Assembly (NCBI GenBank): GCA_001936135.1
Contig: CP012816.1
Location: forward strand, 4,151,501 to 4,215,500
Direction of reading: 5' to 3'
Source of the DNA: Saccharomycopsis fibuligera x Saccharomycopsis cf. fibuligera
Lineage: Eukaryota; Ascomycota; Saccharomycetes; Ascoideales; Saccharomycopsidaceae
Length of the DNA stretch: 64,000 nucleotides
The notes below the pieces were generated by a model. The model made no database searches, was not told the origin of the DNA, and saw only the letters and a program-made list of their open reading frames with translations. The translations under genes and the position numbers were made by a program. This document shows positions 31,924-43,400 of this stretch, in pieces; within the stretch, counting starts at the first letter, position 1; each line of letters begins with the position of its first letter.

Positions 31924-32907
31924 ATGTCTGAAGCCGAAGCTAAAACCGCCGCTGCTGCCAACGCCACCAACTCTGCTGAAGCAGTTGCCGCCGCCAATGA
32001 TGCTGCTACCTCCACCACTAACTCTCCTGTTGACAAGCTTAACTTGGAGACCAGATTGTACATTGGTAATGTTAACTACGGTACTTCCAAACAAGAATTG
32101 AAGGATTTCTTCTCTGAATTTGAAGTTTCCAAAGTTGATATTCCAAAGAAGTTGATCCGTGGCCGTGTTCTCCAATTGGGTTTTGCTTTCATCAACTTGG
32201 CTAATGTTGAAGATATTGAAAAATTCATTGAAAAATACAACCAAGCCACTTTCAAAGACAGAGTTATTACTGTTAACAAAGCTAGTCCGCCAGATGAAAA
32301 CAAGCCAAAGGCTAAGCCAACTGCCGTTAAGAACAAGAAAAACGCCACTGCTGCCACCAAGACTTCAAAGAAGAAGGCGGCTGCTTCTGGTAAGGAAAAC
32401 TCTGAGGAAGCTTCATCTTCATCTGAAAAATCCGAAACTGAAGGAGCTTCTGCTAAAGGTTCCAAGAAGGAGAAGAAAACTTTTGAAAAGAAACCAAAAG
32501 TTCCATTGTCTGAAGGTACTGTTTCTAAAGACACTGTTTATATCACCAATGTTGACTTTAAATTGAACACTGAACAATTGACTGACTACTTGAAGAAAGA
32601 AACCAAGTATGACCCAGTTTGGGTTCATGTTCCAACTCAAAGATTGCCAGGTTATTTAATCAAGACTTTGAAAAAAAAGAATGTGGAAATTAGATTCAAG
32701 TCTAGAGGTTATGCCTTTATCAGATTTAATTCTGAAGAAGAACAACAAAACTTTATCAAGGAATTCAACGGTACTAAAATTAATGACAGACCAATTACTG
32801 TTAAGGCTGCCATTGACCTCCCTTCTCAAGAAGAACTTGAAGCTGCTGATAAGGGCGAAGGCAAAGAAGAAGACGCTACTGCTGCTGCTAATGAAGAAGC
32901 CAAATAA
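31924..32907 (+). CDS. Two-RRM RNA-binding protein
   Basis: The 327-aa product has an Ala-rich N-terminal tail. RRM1 (about 44-120) has RNP2 LYIGNV and RNP1 LGFAFINL. A Lys/Ala/Ser/Glu-rich linker of about 80 residues follows, then RRM2 (about 204-290; VYITNV and RGYAFIRF) and an acidic Ala/Glu tail. The layout of two RRMs around a low-complexity linker recalls S. cerevisiae Sbp1/Rnp1, but the RGG repeats of Sbp1 are absent and the linker is basic-acidic. I therefore give no symbol. Codon use is strongly biased (GAA, AAG, GCT, TTG), suggesting high expression. RNA binding is well supported; the target is unknown. Confidence 0.9.
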   Translation: MSEAEAKTAAAANATNSAEAVAAANDAATSTTNSPVDKLNLETRLYIGNVNYGTSKQELKDFFSEFEVSKVDIPKKLIRGRVLQLGFAFINLANVEDIEKFIEKYNQATFKDRVITVNKASPPDENKPKAKPTAVKNKKNATAATKTSKKKAAASGKENSEEASSSSEKSETEGASAKGSKKEKKTFEKKPKVPLSEGTVSKDTVYITNVDFKLNTEQLTDYLKKETKYDPVWVHVPTQRLPGYLIKTLKKKNVEIRFKSRGYAFIRFNSEEEQQNFIKEFNGTKINDRPITVKAAIDLPSQEELEAADKGEGKEEDATAAANEEAK

Positions 32908-34104
32908 GCTTGTTGTGAATTTGCTGGAATTGGACAAACAACAACAAATATTGAAACTGTTTGTTTTGTTTGATGAATGATTGTTTTGTGATATGTATTT
33001 GCTTTACTTGTTTTTTCTACTCCTTTTGTTTATTCTACTTTTTAGGTTTTTTGTCAATGCGTACATATGCTTTGGTCGGTCTTGAGTGATTAGGCCAAGG
33101 TGCATTGGATAAAGAACAGAAAAATCGGAATAACAATATGTAACAGAAGGATGGAAAAATAAAAATAAAAATGAAAAAAAAAATATTTTTAATGGCTTTG
33201 AAATGACAGAAGCCCTCTTTTTGGATATATAATTGACTGACCTTTTTTACTTTGTTGTATCTGTAAATATGATTGTATCATTTGTTTTCTCTAAGTCTTT
33301 CGACAAGCGCGTTCAGTCTATTTAATTGATCTATGAGAACAACATTATACAAATTAACCCTATGGTGAGTCTTTGTGCGCCGAGAAGTGTACTTGATTGG
33401 CAGCTTTTAGTGAACTGCCCGCAGGCTTTACCGCTAGGTTACGTTCGAGTACTGGATTAGTGCAGCCATCAAGGACAGCTAATTAACGTTACCGTGTATA
33501 TGGCACCTGACAGGGCAGCTTAACCTAGTACCGTGCGAAGGGAAGCAAGTTGCAGTGTAAACTATTATACAACATAGCTACAGCATCGCGTAAATATCTA
33601 GAGACTACACTTTTTTTTTCTAATTCTGTACATCTACAATCAGCCCATCACTGCGTAACACAATCCGACTCTATTGTATCTGAGCTCACTGCTGGGATCA
33701 ACAAATTTAGCGGCACGGGTCTGCTTCTGCTTCCGTTCATATTCAAATTTTCTACGAGCTCACCTTCTATTTCCAATTTCTGTTTTTCTATTTTTTTTAT
33801 TTTCCCGTCTTTGGATTTCGCTTTTTTTGGTTCGCGGCCCCCGTTTTGCCCAATTTCCACACTCAAACACGCCCAGATACCCTTCAGCAACCATTACTTC
33901 TCGATTATACTCCTTTTCTGACAAGCACAACACAAACATAGTTTTGCTATTTGTACTTCATTTACATTGAAGATAGTAGGCAGGCGCAAAATTGCAAAAC
34001 GCGTGCTCTCGACTTTTTTTTATATCGATATATCAATAAGTTGATGACTCGAGATTTCTGCCATAATCTTTATCAAATTCAGCAGCTTAAACATTACCGT
34101 TATC
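32908..34104. other. Intergenic region with a GC-rich, possibly structured segment
   Basis: This lies between the RRM gene and the AFF4-like gene. Most is AT-rich, but 33360-33545 is clearly richer in GC and contains nested complementary segments. Open frames over 33550-33970 are low-complexity and are not supported. Confidence 0.4.
33365..33545. ncRNA. Candidate structured non-coding RNA (unassigned)
   Basis: In this GC-richer island CTAGGTTA (33434-33441) pairs with TAACCTAG (33521-33528), enclosing GCCAT (33465-33469) with ATGGC (33500-33504). A separate hairpin GGCAG/CTGCC lies at 33399-33419. It matches no tRNA, 5S, U-snRNA, RNase P or SRP signature that I know. Strand and transcription are unknown; a promoter element is an alternative. 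Confidence 0.2.
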
Positions 34105-36768
34105 ATGTCTGCGATATTTACAAAATCTACAAGCAATAACCCAAACGGCAACAATAACAACAATAACAATAACAACAACAACAATGACTCAAGAAAGCTG
34201 AAGAGGCTGTCTACCAGCATATACATCTATAACAGCGATAGCCCGCGTGCTGCACATAGTCAGTCTTCTACTGGGCCTGCTGCTGCTGCTTCTCAACATC
34301 AACCTAACAGCTCCAGCAACAGTCCTCGTCCAAGCCATATTACTAGCAATGGCAATAGCAATTTTCAAAGTCATAATAGCAATAATCCCAATAATAGTAA
34401 CTATAGCCATAGTAGCAATGGTAATGGAAATGGACTAATTAATCCAGATAAATCTTGGAATCCAGAATTAGCAATTGAAAACTTCAACAAACACGGTGAT
34501 TTGCCGCCAATTTTATCCCCAACGTTGCCATCATGGACAAGTAAAATACTACAACAACTGCGCAGTCCTTTAAAACCGTCATCAAGACTCAATAATAAGA
34601 ATGGAAACAGGTTGAAGAATTATTCTGGACAACTGGTAGATACTGATAATGGCGATAGCGATGCGGATGATGACGAAGGCCATGATCTGCAAGATGATGA
34701 TGATGATGATGAATATGATGAATATGATGATGATGGTGATAATGAACTACATCAGCATCATCATCATCACCACCACCACCAGAATGTACGTAATTTTAAT
34801 CCTCGGAGACATGATGGGAGCCGTGATGGTAAGAATACACATGATGACGACAATGATGAGGATTATGATATCCCGAAACTTATGCTTTCTCCAACATTAC
34901 CAGGCATATTTGAATCCGCTAGTTCTTTTTCACCTATGCAACAGCCGGTTGAACTAGAAACCGTTAGCAGCACAAGTAAGAAAAAACCAGTTTCTTCCTC
35001 AGCTGCCATTTATGAACGGAAAAGAGAGGTGGGTAATCATCGGTATATTATTAGACATGCGGCAAATAATGAGAAAAGCTTGTTTGTTTACTTGAATGTA
35101 AGGCCGAAGCTGCTAAGACAGGTGGCAGTTAAGAATAAGGCCTTGGATGATAGAACAACAGCATCTAACAATAAAAATCACAAATCTGCATCGCTTGCCC
35201 CTCCAGCATCAATAACGTCTAGCAAGCAACTAAAACGTAAAAACGTTGATGCTTTTTATTCTGATTCAGAATCAGATTTAGATGATGATTACCACAAGAA
35301 TGATGAAGCAGGTGACGATGATGATGAAGATAAGCCACTACAAAGTTTCAAAAAGCATGAAACAAAGATGCAAAAGAAAAATTACAAAATAGATACAGTG
35401 TCACAACAGCCAGTGTCTAGTGCCCTCCATGATTCTAGCTATTCTTCTGTTTCTAATGATGCCTCATTTGCCAACTTAAATGATGCTGCTCCGAAGTCTA
35501 AGATAAAAGAATTGAGAAGGGAAAAAATGTTGCCGAAGGGCCCTAAAGATTCTCGTGAGCGAGAAAGAGAGCGTGAAGCCAGAGAAAGAGAAGCCAATGC
35601 AGTTTCTGCAATTGCTGTAGTTAAAGAAAAAGAGCAGAAACGAAAAGAAAAAGAGAAACATTTTAATGTTGTGGCTAAAGAATCGAGAGTCAAAGAATCT
35701 ACAGCAGCTACTACTCTTTCTACTGGAAGAAATTCTAGTTCGCCGATAGTTCACAACAGTAGTACTAAATCTACACCTAGAACTGTACCAAGTGCTATCA
35801 CCAACAACATGACAAAACCTCTGCCTAATCAATCAATTACTCGCAAAATAAAATCAATCTTTGCTGCTAAGAAAAAACGTTACTTGGAATTAGCCACGCA
35901 AAAAAAACATGAAGCTGATAAAATTATGCGTGGTAGCTCAAAAAACAGTAGACTTGCCATCATAAGTAATGTTGAATCTGTGCTTTTATTTATCATTGCA
36001 TTTGATTATGAAGATCGGGTTAGACAAGTGGATGGCTTACTATATAGTGAAAAACCATGGCTGAGCTTGCTTCCATATTTATCAATGATTATAAACAAAT
36101 TAGAATCAAGTAAACTTGACCCACATATCACGGGCCTTTGCTATCAGTTAAGATCATCCATCAATTATCATATCAGAACGGTTTTTTATATTCGAACTCA
36201 AAGAATAGTGCATCGCAAAACTGATATTGAAAATGCTAATGAGCGAATTGACTCCGATGATAAAGAACTCGAAGATATTAACAACCGGCTCCTTATTCAA
36301 TGTTATCCTAACTTGACTAAATTTTCAGAAGGGGCAGCTTCAGATTTTATCAAAAGTGAAAAATTTTTGTCGTTTAACAAATTGGAAACTTTTTTTAATA
36401 AGACTTATTCTCTAAATAATCGGTTTCAAAACTTATTTTTCAGATTTGCAAGTGAAAATACAGGAACTGGGACAGGGACTCATAATCATGGCAGCACCAA
36501 CAGTAACAATACTGATGACTACATCTCAATGATGGACTATTTTGACAATAAAAATGATCATTTGGTGATATCTTTGCAAAACGCCACCATTAATAACAAT
36601 GCCATGGACGAATTGTTTGATCGGTTGGAGAAAGAAAAGCCACTGGAAAAATATTTTTATTTGCCATATAATCAGTATTTACAAATGCCACAGATTGTTG
36701 CTTATGGATATTCGGTAATGAAGGAGTGGGCCGACAAGCAAAATGTGAACTATCAATGGAAAGCATGA
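34105..36768 (+). CDS. AFF4/Ebp1-like protein (possible elongation complex subunit)
   Basis: The 887-aa product is disordered for two thirds of its length: Asn runs (17-27), Asp-rich tracts, a His run (217-225) and an Arg/Glu-rich segment around 480-500. Two copies of LSPTLP occur at 137-142 and 261-266, each preceded by D-hydrophobic-P (DLPPI, DIPKLM). The last 300 residues are helical: KKRYLELATQKKHEADKI, NVESVLLFIIAFDYEDRV, then LPYLSMIINKLES and a final YLQMPQIVAYGYSVMKEW. This resembles the C-terminal homology domain of AFF family and fission-yeast Ebp1 proteins, partners of ELL in super-elongation complexes. The assignment rests on pattern resemblance only. The coding region itself is secure. 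Confidence 0.85.
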   Translation: MSAIFTKSTSNNPNGNNNNNNNNNNNNDSRKLKRLSTSIYIYNSDSPRAAHSQSSTGPAAAASQHQPNSSSNSPRPSHITSNGNSNFQSHNSNNPNNSNYSHSSNGNGNGLINPDKSWNPELAIENFNKHGDLPPILSPTLPSWTSKILQQLRSPLKPSSRLNNKNGNRLKNYSGQLVDTDNGDSDADDDEGHDLQDDDDDDEYDEYDDDGDNELHQHHHHHHHHQNVRNFNPRRHDGSRDGKNTHDDDNDEDYDIPKLMLSPTLPGIFESASSFSPMQQPVELETVSSTSKKKPVSSSAAIYERKREVGNHRYIIRHAANNEKSLFVYLNVRPKLLRQVAVKNKALDDRTTASNNKNHKSASLAPPASITSSKQLKRKNVDAFYSDSESDLDDDYHKNDEAGDDDDEDKPLQSFKKHETKMQKKNYKIDTVSQQPVSSALHDSSYSSVSNDASFANLNDAAPKSKIKELRREKMLPKGPKDSREREREREAREREANAVSAIAVVKEKEQKRKEKEKHFNVVAKESRVKESTAATTLSTGRNSSSPIVHNSSTKSTPRTVPSAITNNMTKPLPNQSITRKIKSIFAAKKKRYLELATQKKHEADKIMRGSSKNSRLAIISNVESVLLFIIAFDYEDRVRQVDGLLYSEKPWLSLLPYLSMIINKLESSKLDPHITGLCYQLRSSINYHIRTVFYIRTQRIVHRKTDIENANERIDSDDKELEDINNRLLIQCYPNLTKFSEGAASDFIKSEKFLSFNKLETFFNKTYSLNNRFQNLFFRFASENTGTGTGTHNHGSTNSNNTDDYISMMDYFDNKNDHLVISLQNATINNNAMDELFDRLEKEKPLEKYFYLPYNQYLQMPQIVAYGYSVMKEWADKQNVNYQWKA

Positions 36769-36850
36769 TTATTTATTGGTAATCTTTTGATACTACTTTT
36801 TAGAAAAATGTTTTATTTTTGTCATTATCTATTTTTTTGTTTTTTCATCT

Positions 36851-36899
<49 letters not shown>

Positions 36900-38218
36900 A
36901 TTCATTTCTAAACTTCTCTATTTGTGTTACTTATGTTTGCTACAAATTTGTTTTATGCACTTTTTTGAGCTTCCTCTTCCTATTATTTTCTTTTATTTTA
37001 ATTCTTTCTGTTCTCTTTTATCAAGTTTACCTTTATTCTTCAGTACAATTTTTCTAAAATAGCTCAATTGTTGGTTCTATTTTATACCTATAGTTATCCC
37101 TTTTTTATTTTCTTTTTTTCTGTAGTGTCCACTACACTGCTTGAATACATTAAAGATTGATGTGCTACTTTGGTTATTGACTATTTTGGTACTTTGATTT
37201 TTACGCTGGTGTTATATTGTGTTTCACCTCCTGTGCGTTCAATTTTGAGTACTACATGATTATGGTTTTGACTTCGTAGAGGTGTTTTGAAAAACTTCTC
37301 TATCAATAGCACCATGGCGTCTGGCCTAAACTCTTACCTCCTGAAAGGGACATTACAGTGGTGTTCTTTTACAGGGGCAAAATATTGGTTCAAGCTCCAA
37401 TAAAGATCCTTTAGGGGGACGACAGAAAGAAATTAAGGAGGCTAATTCGTGGGCTCCTGTTACAGCTTTCCTTTTAAAAAACTATAACGACAAGTCAATC
37501 ATTTTTCCTTTCTTTTATTACTTTTTTTTTCTTGCTCATTTATCCCTAAAAACTGTCCCCAGTCAATGATCTTTAAGCTCCGATTTTTATTTCCTTTGTA
37601 TTTCTCTTCAGATCTTAACATAAATTCTCCTTCTAGGAAGGTTTTTCTATCAGAAAGCGTACGAGCAACACCGCTCCATAGCAAAATAGTTCTTGAAATA
37701 TCTGGTTTTTCAATATTAGGAACAACACTGAAACAATTCTTTATATTTATTGTTATTACAAGTTTTGAAAATATTGAGTGTGTATTATTAAACAGCTCCA
37801 ATTATATATAATAGATGAAGTTCCCGGTAGTACATACACATTCAATTGTATATGCACTTATAACAGTTATGCATGCTTATGCACCACTTTGCTTAATTTT
37901 CCAGACTTTCATGCACAAAAAATTTCCTTTCAACATGCAGCATTGATAATGCCATGAAAGTAAAGAAAAATTTCTCTTCGTATACTTATTGTTATTTATT
38001 TAATAGGAAACCTAATTAGTCTTATAAATTGTATTCCTTTTTTTGGTTTTTTTTTATCAGTGGTTTCATTTGTTTTGGTCTTCTTTTGTATGCATTCATT
38101 TACCCAATTTTTGCCTTATATACTAATACATTTCCATAATTTCCCATACTACTCCATTAATCTTTTCAACATTTTACTTAAACATAAAGTTGCTCGCCTA
38201 TTTGCTTTATTAGCTATT
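36769..38218. other. 1.45 kb intergenic region beginning with a T43 run
   Basis: A run of 43 T (36856-36898) lies 85 bp after the upstream gene's stop codon. The rest is AT-rich, with two overlapping open frames of 80-100 codons on opposite strands (about 37500-37810) that look random. No gene is supported. Confidence 0.45.
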
Positions 38219-39784
38219 ATGTCTTTTGCAAATCCATATACCTCTTACTTTATTGAAGTTGTCTCAGTATTTTCTGCCGAAAGTGTGGCAAGTGCGGAAA
38301 ACATCACAAGCATTACAAGCGCAGAAAATACAGAAACCATTGAAAGTGTTCAAAGTAATGAGACCACAGAAGCATCTGTGGGGTTTGAAAGCCTTCCTGC
38401 AACTGAAGACTTACATAGATTTGAAAGCATTACAACTATCACTGACAGTGCCATTGACAGCACCAGCACTTATGACATTTCTTCTATTGCTCTGTCTCTG
38501 ACCATCATTTCTAATGAAACTTTACCATTTTTAACCCCATGCAGCACTCTGCAAGAAGCACCATTCTTTGAAGTGATTAATGATTATGAAAGATTTGAAA
38601 TTCTTGCTGCAACTGGCCCTACTATTCAACCATCATCTTCATCCGCCCCTCCTCCTCCTCCACCATCAACATTAAACAATATTGATGACACACTAAGTGA
38701 GGTTGCAACGCATATAATTACAGGAACTCCTGCTTTTGAGCAGGATAGTAACACCGTTATTAATCAAAATATTCACAGAACATTAAAAACCAATACAGAT
38801 GAAAATGCTCATCAGCAACACCAGCAACGTAATCGATCATGCAGCCTTTCTCAATTTTCGCTCATGCCCTTAGATTTTCAATATAAAAAACCAATCCCTG
38901 TTGTTGAGGATTCACCAATCCTTTGGAAAAAAAGAAATAGAGCAATAAAATCCTTAAAAACTATAAGGGTGAAACTAATGAGCCTTTACGCTGCTTCAAA
39001 AGCATTTTATACCGAAAAAAAAATTAATAATAAAAATAAAAGAAGGAACGCTGCTGCAGTTGCTTCTGCTATGGCAGCCTCTGCTATCCCAGATATAGCT
39101 ACAGTTTCATATGATATTGATGATAACATTGAGACAAATCCCAACTGTATTGATTCTGGTGGAACTGAGGCCCCTAAAGATGTAGCCAAAGACAAATGGA
39201 AGGCAAAAGAAAGCAAGATGAATCCAATCACTCATCATGGCATGCCAATGGGATACGTTAGTGAATGTGAAGAATTTGGTGAAAATCCAATGGTATTTTC
39301 TGACCTCAAACGGCTCAATACATTAATGAAGAAGACTGCCGGTGAAGGAAATATTAATGATGTGCCATTAAGCTTTTTACCGCAACTTGATACTAATCTT
39401 GCAATGCATCCTAAATTGGTTTTTTTTGATCTATCAAAAATTGAAGATGATAGTGAAGAGGAAGAAGCCGTATATGAAGCAGATATTGATAATGATGACG
39501 AGAACGAAGATGAAAAAGAAGGAGAAAAAGAAGAGGAAAAAAAAGATAAAGGTAGCAAGGATAGTGGCGAGGATAAAAGGCAAGCGAGGAAACAATTAGC
39601 TAGGAAGAAGAGTATCTTTGCTAATGTAAATGGAATAGTTAATGGAATTGTTAATGTAAATGGATATAAAAGGGGCCCGGGGTACTGGGGCGGGAGAAAG
39701 TATAAGGTTCCTAAGTGGCATGAAGCTGCAAATAGAGCAAGCCAAAGGGAATTAATTTCGATGCTTTATCCAAAGTTGCAATGA
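38219..39784 (+). CDS. Unidentified acidic protein with conserved-looking C-terminus
   Basis: I chose the ATG at 38219 (MSFANPYTSYF), giving 521 aa. An in-frame ATG at 38090 would add 43 hydrophobic, leader-like residues and cannot be excluded. The first half is rich in Ser, Thr, Glu and Ala, with a poly-Pro patch. The second half has more structured-looking segments: PLDFQYKKPIPVVEDSPILW, HGMPMGYVSECEEFGENP, SDLKRLNTLMKK and DVPLSFLPQLDTNLAMHPKL. A Glu/Asp/Lys-rich stretch and a basic tail RGPGYWGGRKYKVPKWHEA follow. I do not recognise the family. No membrane segment is seen if 38219 is the start. Codon use and length indicate a real gene. Confidence 0.75.
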   Translation: MSFANPYTSYFIEVVSVFSAESVASAENITSITSAENTETIESVQSNETTEASVGFESLPATEDLHRFESITTITDSAIDSTSTYDISSIALSLTIISNETLPFLTPCSTLQEAPFFEVINDYERFEILAATGPTIQPSSSSAPPPPPPSTLNNIDDTLSEVATHIITGTPAFEQDSNTVINQNIHRTLKTNTDENAHQQHQQRNRSCSLSQFSLMPLDFQYKKPIPVVEDSPILWKKRNRAIKSLKTIRVKLMSLYAASKAFYTEKKINNKNKRRNAAAVASAMAASAIPDIATVSYDIDDNIETNPNCIDSGGTEAPKDVAKDKWKAKESKMNPITHHGMPMGYVSECEEFGENPMVFSDLKRLNTLMKKTAGEGNINDVPLSFLPQLDTNLAMHPKLVFFDLSKIEDDSEEEEAVYEADIDNDDENEDEKEGEKEEEKKDKGSKDSGEDKRQARKQLARKKSIFANVNGIVNGIVNVNGYKRGPGYWGGRKYKVPKWHEAANRASQRELISMLYPKLQ

Positions 39785-40408
39785 AGGGATAAGTATGTCA
39801 CAGAGTTTTTCTTTGTGTTTGATATTTTTTTCAATTGTTTGTTTCACAATGGTTCAAAAATAGATTTACAGAGAGGAACACTATATGCATTACATTTTGA
39901 CACAACTAAAGTCATATACGAGCAATCTGGTCAATTCAAAGCCGTGATGAAGATGATGATGTGTCATTTCTCGTGCACGTTTATTTTTTAAAAAAATCTA
40001 TAGCTGGGGTATTACTTGAAGTGTTTTACAAAAAGCTGCATTACAGGCCTTACGCTCAATTTGCATCATATTCTTGTAAAAATTTTGCTGCCTTTAAGTA
40101 TCTATCTATGTAACACCTCATCAATATCAATATTTGTACCGATTCGGTAGCAACAGACGCTTCATATCGTATACTTTTTCCGCAGTATAGCAACATATTC
40201 CATCACTGTGGGTCTTTCAAGTCCTCCGTTTATTTTTTTCGACTGATTTTCACCAAGCGAAATTGAAACGCAATTAAAAACAGGACATTCAAACAATATA
40301 TTCTTTTGATTTAGCCATGGCTATTGCAAACAGCCACGAAAGAACAGCCACCAAGCCATACTACATCAAGCTTCTTTGCTAGATCTGTCGCACTGCTTAC
40401 GCTCCACG
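39785..40408. other. STT4 upstream region
   Basis: This 624-bp AT-rich region lies between tandem genes. It contains the short upstream ORF at 40317-40382 and no other coding sequence. Confidence 0.4.
40317..40382 (+). promoter_or_regulatory. Short upstream ORF (21 codons plus stop) in the STT4 leader
   Basis: The ATG sits in a favourable context (GCCATGG) and encodes MAIANSHERTATKPYYIKLLC, with TAG at 40380-40382. It ends 26 nt before the STT4 ATG and in a different frame. If transcription starts upstream of 40317 it would limit STT4 translation. Confidence 0.4.
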
Positions 40409-43400
40409 ATGAATTACCTGTCTAGCAAGCGCTACGGCAATGTGTACCGCTTACTACTGCACTACATCCATAGTGGCCGTTACGATAAGTACCTTGCTTT
40501 ATTACGCTCCTTACCGCCATCCACTACTTCGGTGCATTGGAACAACAACCAGTTGGAGCTCGCTTATGCGTTAGCAAATACTTCTAAATTTTTGACTCCC
40601 GGGTCTAAATTGGCTATTAATCTTCTCGAATTATTTCAACAAGTGTTGACAAACTTATCACAAAATCAGCTAGCCTTCTGCTCCAGTGCTGATGTCAATC
40701 ACTATTTCCAATTGACATATCATTTGGTCAATGCCATCATTTCAGTTAGCGACAAGTCTGTATTTCAACAATACTCTAGCACCACTGATAATTTAGTTAA
40801 AAACTTGTCTTTTATAAGTAATGCTTTTACTGATAGTGATTTAGGAGATAGTACTAAATTAATATATTACTTTATATTATTTGGCTACGTGTTCGCAGTT
40901 TCTCAAAATTCGTCATTTTTGATTGCTTTCATCAACGAAGACCCAAACTCCTGTGCTAATTTGAAACTTTTTACTTATATAAGCAATATTATCGAAAACC
41001 AGGCGTTTTTGAACCAGTTGGAGTCGATAATTGCTAATTCTTTGGTGATTTCATTAAACGATTCTGTGCCTAATATTAGTACTAGCAATAACTACAGATT
41101 GCTATACCAATTCAATTTGAGTTTTACGGAAATCGCAGGATATAAACCAAAAACCACAGAATTTTGTTCCCTTTTGTTTTTGAAATATTTGAATTTAATC
41201 AGATTGAACTTGATCTTATCAATATCTAAAGTACCACTTGCCAAACAAGGGAAGAAAAACTCATCCGTAATTGAATCCTTGGTGTATTTGAGATCAAAAG
41301 AATTAGATTTGAATATACAAGCAAATGAAACCAATGAAAATAGTGGTAATGTTGCATCAAATGAAGAACGATTGAACGGCATTAATGGTGCTAATTCCAC
41401 TATGAACGACCTAGAATCGTCAATTAGCGTTTCTGCATTATCAACTACATCTACAATTTCGTATATGAACGCTACTAGCTTTTCTAAAAATCAGCTCAAC
41501 CTACTTTTGCAAATTTCCAGCCAATCATTAAATCAATTGCTTACTTTTCAAAATGGGGCTTCATTTATTGTGTTGTCTTCATTAAGCCGGATCAACTTGA
41601 TTTTCCAGAACAAGTCATTAATTTTAGAAATATTTTCATTGCTTTACTTTTTGAAACTAATCAACTTTGATTTTATTTACAAAAACCTACTCAAAAAAAA
41701 TCTTCTCATCAACTACACCAATAGCAATAACTACAACTCTCTAGTTGATGGTACAGTGAATGATGCTGAAAGTACTTCGGCTAACTCATTTACTTCTACT
41801 GGGGCAGTATCTGCAGATTTGGTTGATAACAACGAACTTATCAATCCCTCATTATCATTCAACATTTTTGGCCTTTTGTCATTAATCACAATGGAAGAAA
41901 GTGTAGATACTACTTCCGGCGGGTCATACGATAGCAATTTACCAGCTTTAATCAACAAAAAAATCTCATTCCTAATCTTTAACAATCCTTCTTTGAGTTT
42001 TAAAAAAGTTTTGCAAAAATCGTTGCACTGCATTGCATTGGCTTACAGACATTGTTCTCAAGATAATGTTGTTGGGTTAATATATTCTCTCATCAATTTG
42101 CTTTCTGTTGATAATGACAATGAGCCAGCAGCACCTGCCTCCGATCTGCCTGTCAATATCAATAACGGTGTGATGAGAAGTTTAACAGGTACTTTGAGAG
42201 CTCCAAGACTTGGTTCACTCAAACCACGTAGTAATAATAATCTTGAACATGAAACCAAGCATAAGAATGGTGCTAACCTATCTGCCAATTCAACAGGTAG
42301 TATTTCTACAAGATCATCAATTAATAATGCTGTTTCTGTCTTGAACACATCACCATATGATGCTAGAAATAACGGGCATGCAACTTCAACCAACCACAAA
42401 ACTCACCACCATCAAACCGATCCAACTTTGAAGCAGGTTAGCGGAATTTTTGAGAATAGTATCAAATCCATTATTGAATTGACAAATAGTTATAGCCAAG
42501 AGGAGATTAGTGTCCTTGTAATTACTATTTTGGTTCAAAAATTTAGAATCGTTAATACTAGCAAAAGCGCCACAGGTATTGAAAATGGTCAATCAACTTC
42601 TAGCTCTTATAATTCGGAAAGAATTTCCGAGCGTTTGAATTTGTTAATTGCTAAAAACTTATACAAATTGACATACAATTTGCATGACGACAGAAAAAAC
42701 TTTCAATTGTTGGTAAAAACATACTCTAATTTATTGTCTTATTCTGTCAACAGCGATAGCTGGCGACTTGCCAAAGAGCTCATTAATGCTTATTGTAAAA
42801 TTGCCAAGATTCTTCGTGATTATTTCTACTTGATCTCCAAAGATGACGATAGTAATAGCCATTTCAAAGCTTCTTATATTATATTGCCAACTAGCTTGTC
42901 AGATAAAGACCAATTGAAAAGTTATTCCGCGGTAAAGTCTCTCTACGATTCGCAAAACAGGCTAATCTATGATTTGACAAACCCTAAAGTCAACGAGAAT
43001 TATAAAATTTTCTTGCATGAATTGCTTAATAGCATAATTTCGAAAGGTGATAATTTGAATAAGTTGGAAGATAATAGTCACCATAGATCGCATACAGAGA
43101 TTTCGGAAGTTGCCAAAAAAATTGAAGTTTATTTGAAACCATTATCGAAGTTATTGCCATCACCTTTTGAAAACCAATCAAGTTTAATTTTCAGCGCGTC
43201 TCAGGGTCAAGGTAAAAAAGGTGGCGTTAGCAGTCTCAGTTTTAAAAGCCAAATGATCGTTGATGAAGTCACCGTTAATTTATTCAGAAACATATGGTTT
43301 AACATGATTATCCATGGTGTAAATATTGATTTGCTTCCTTCTATTATTCTGCTTTCTGGCTCAGTTGACATACCAAAACTAAACAAGAAATCGAATCGTC

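Noticed and set aside
37499-37811. Two opposed frames of 100 and 81 codons
   Set aside because: They overlap each other almost fully and neither has protein-like features.
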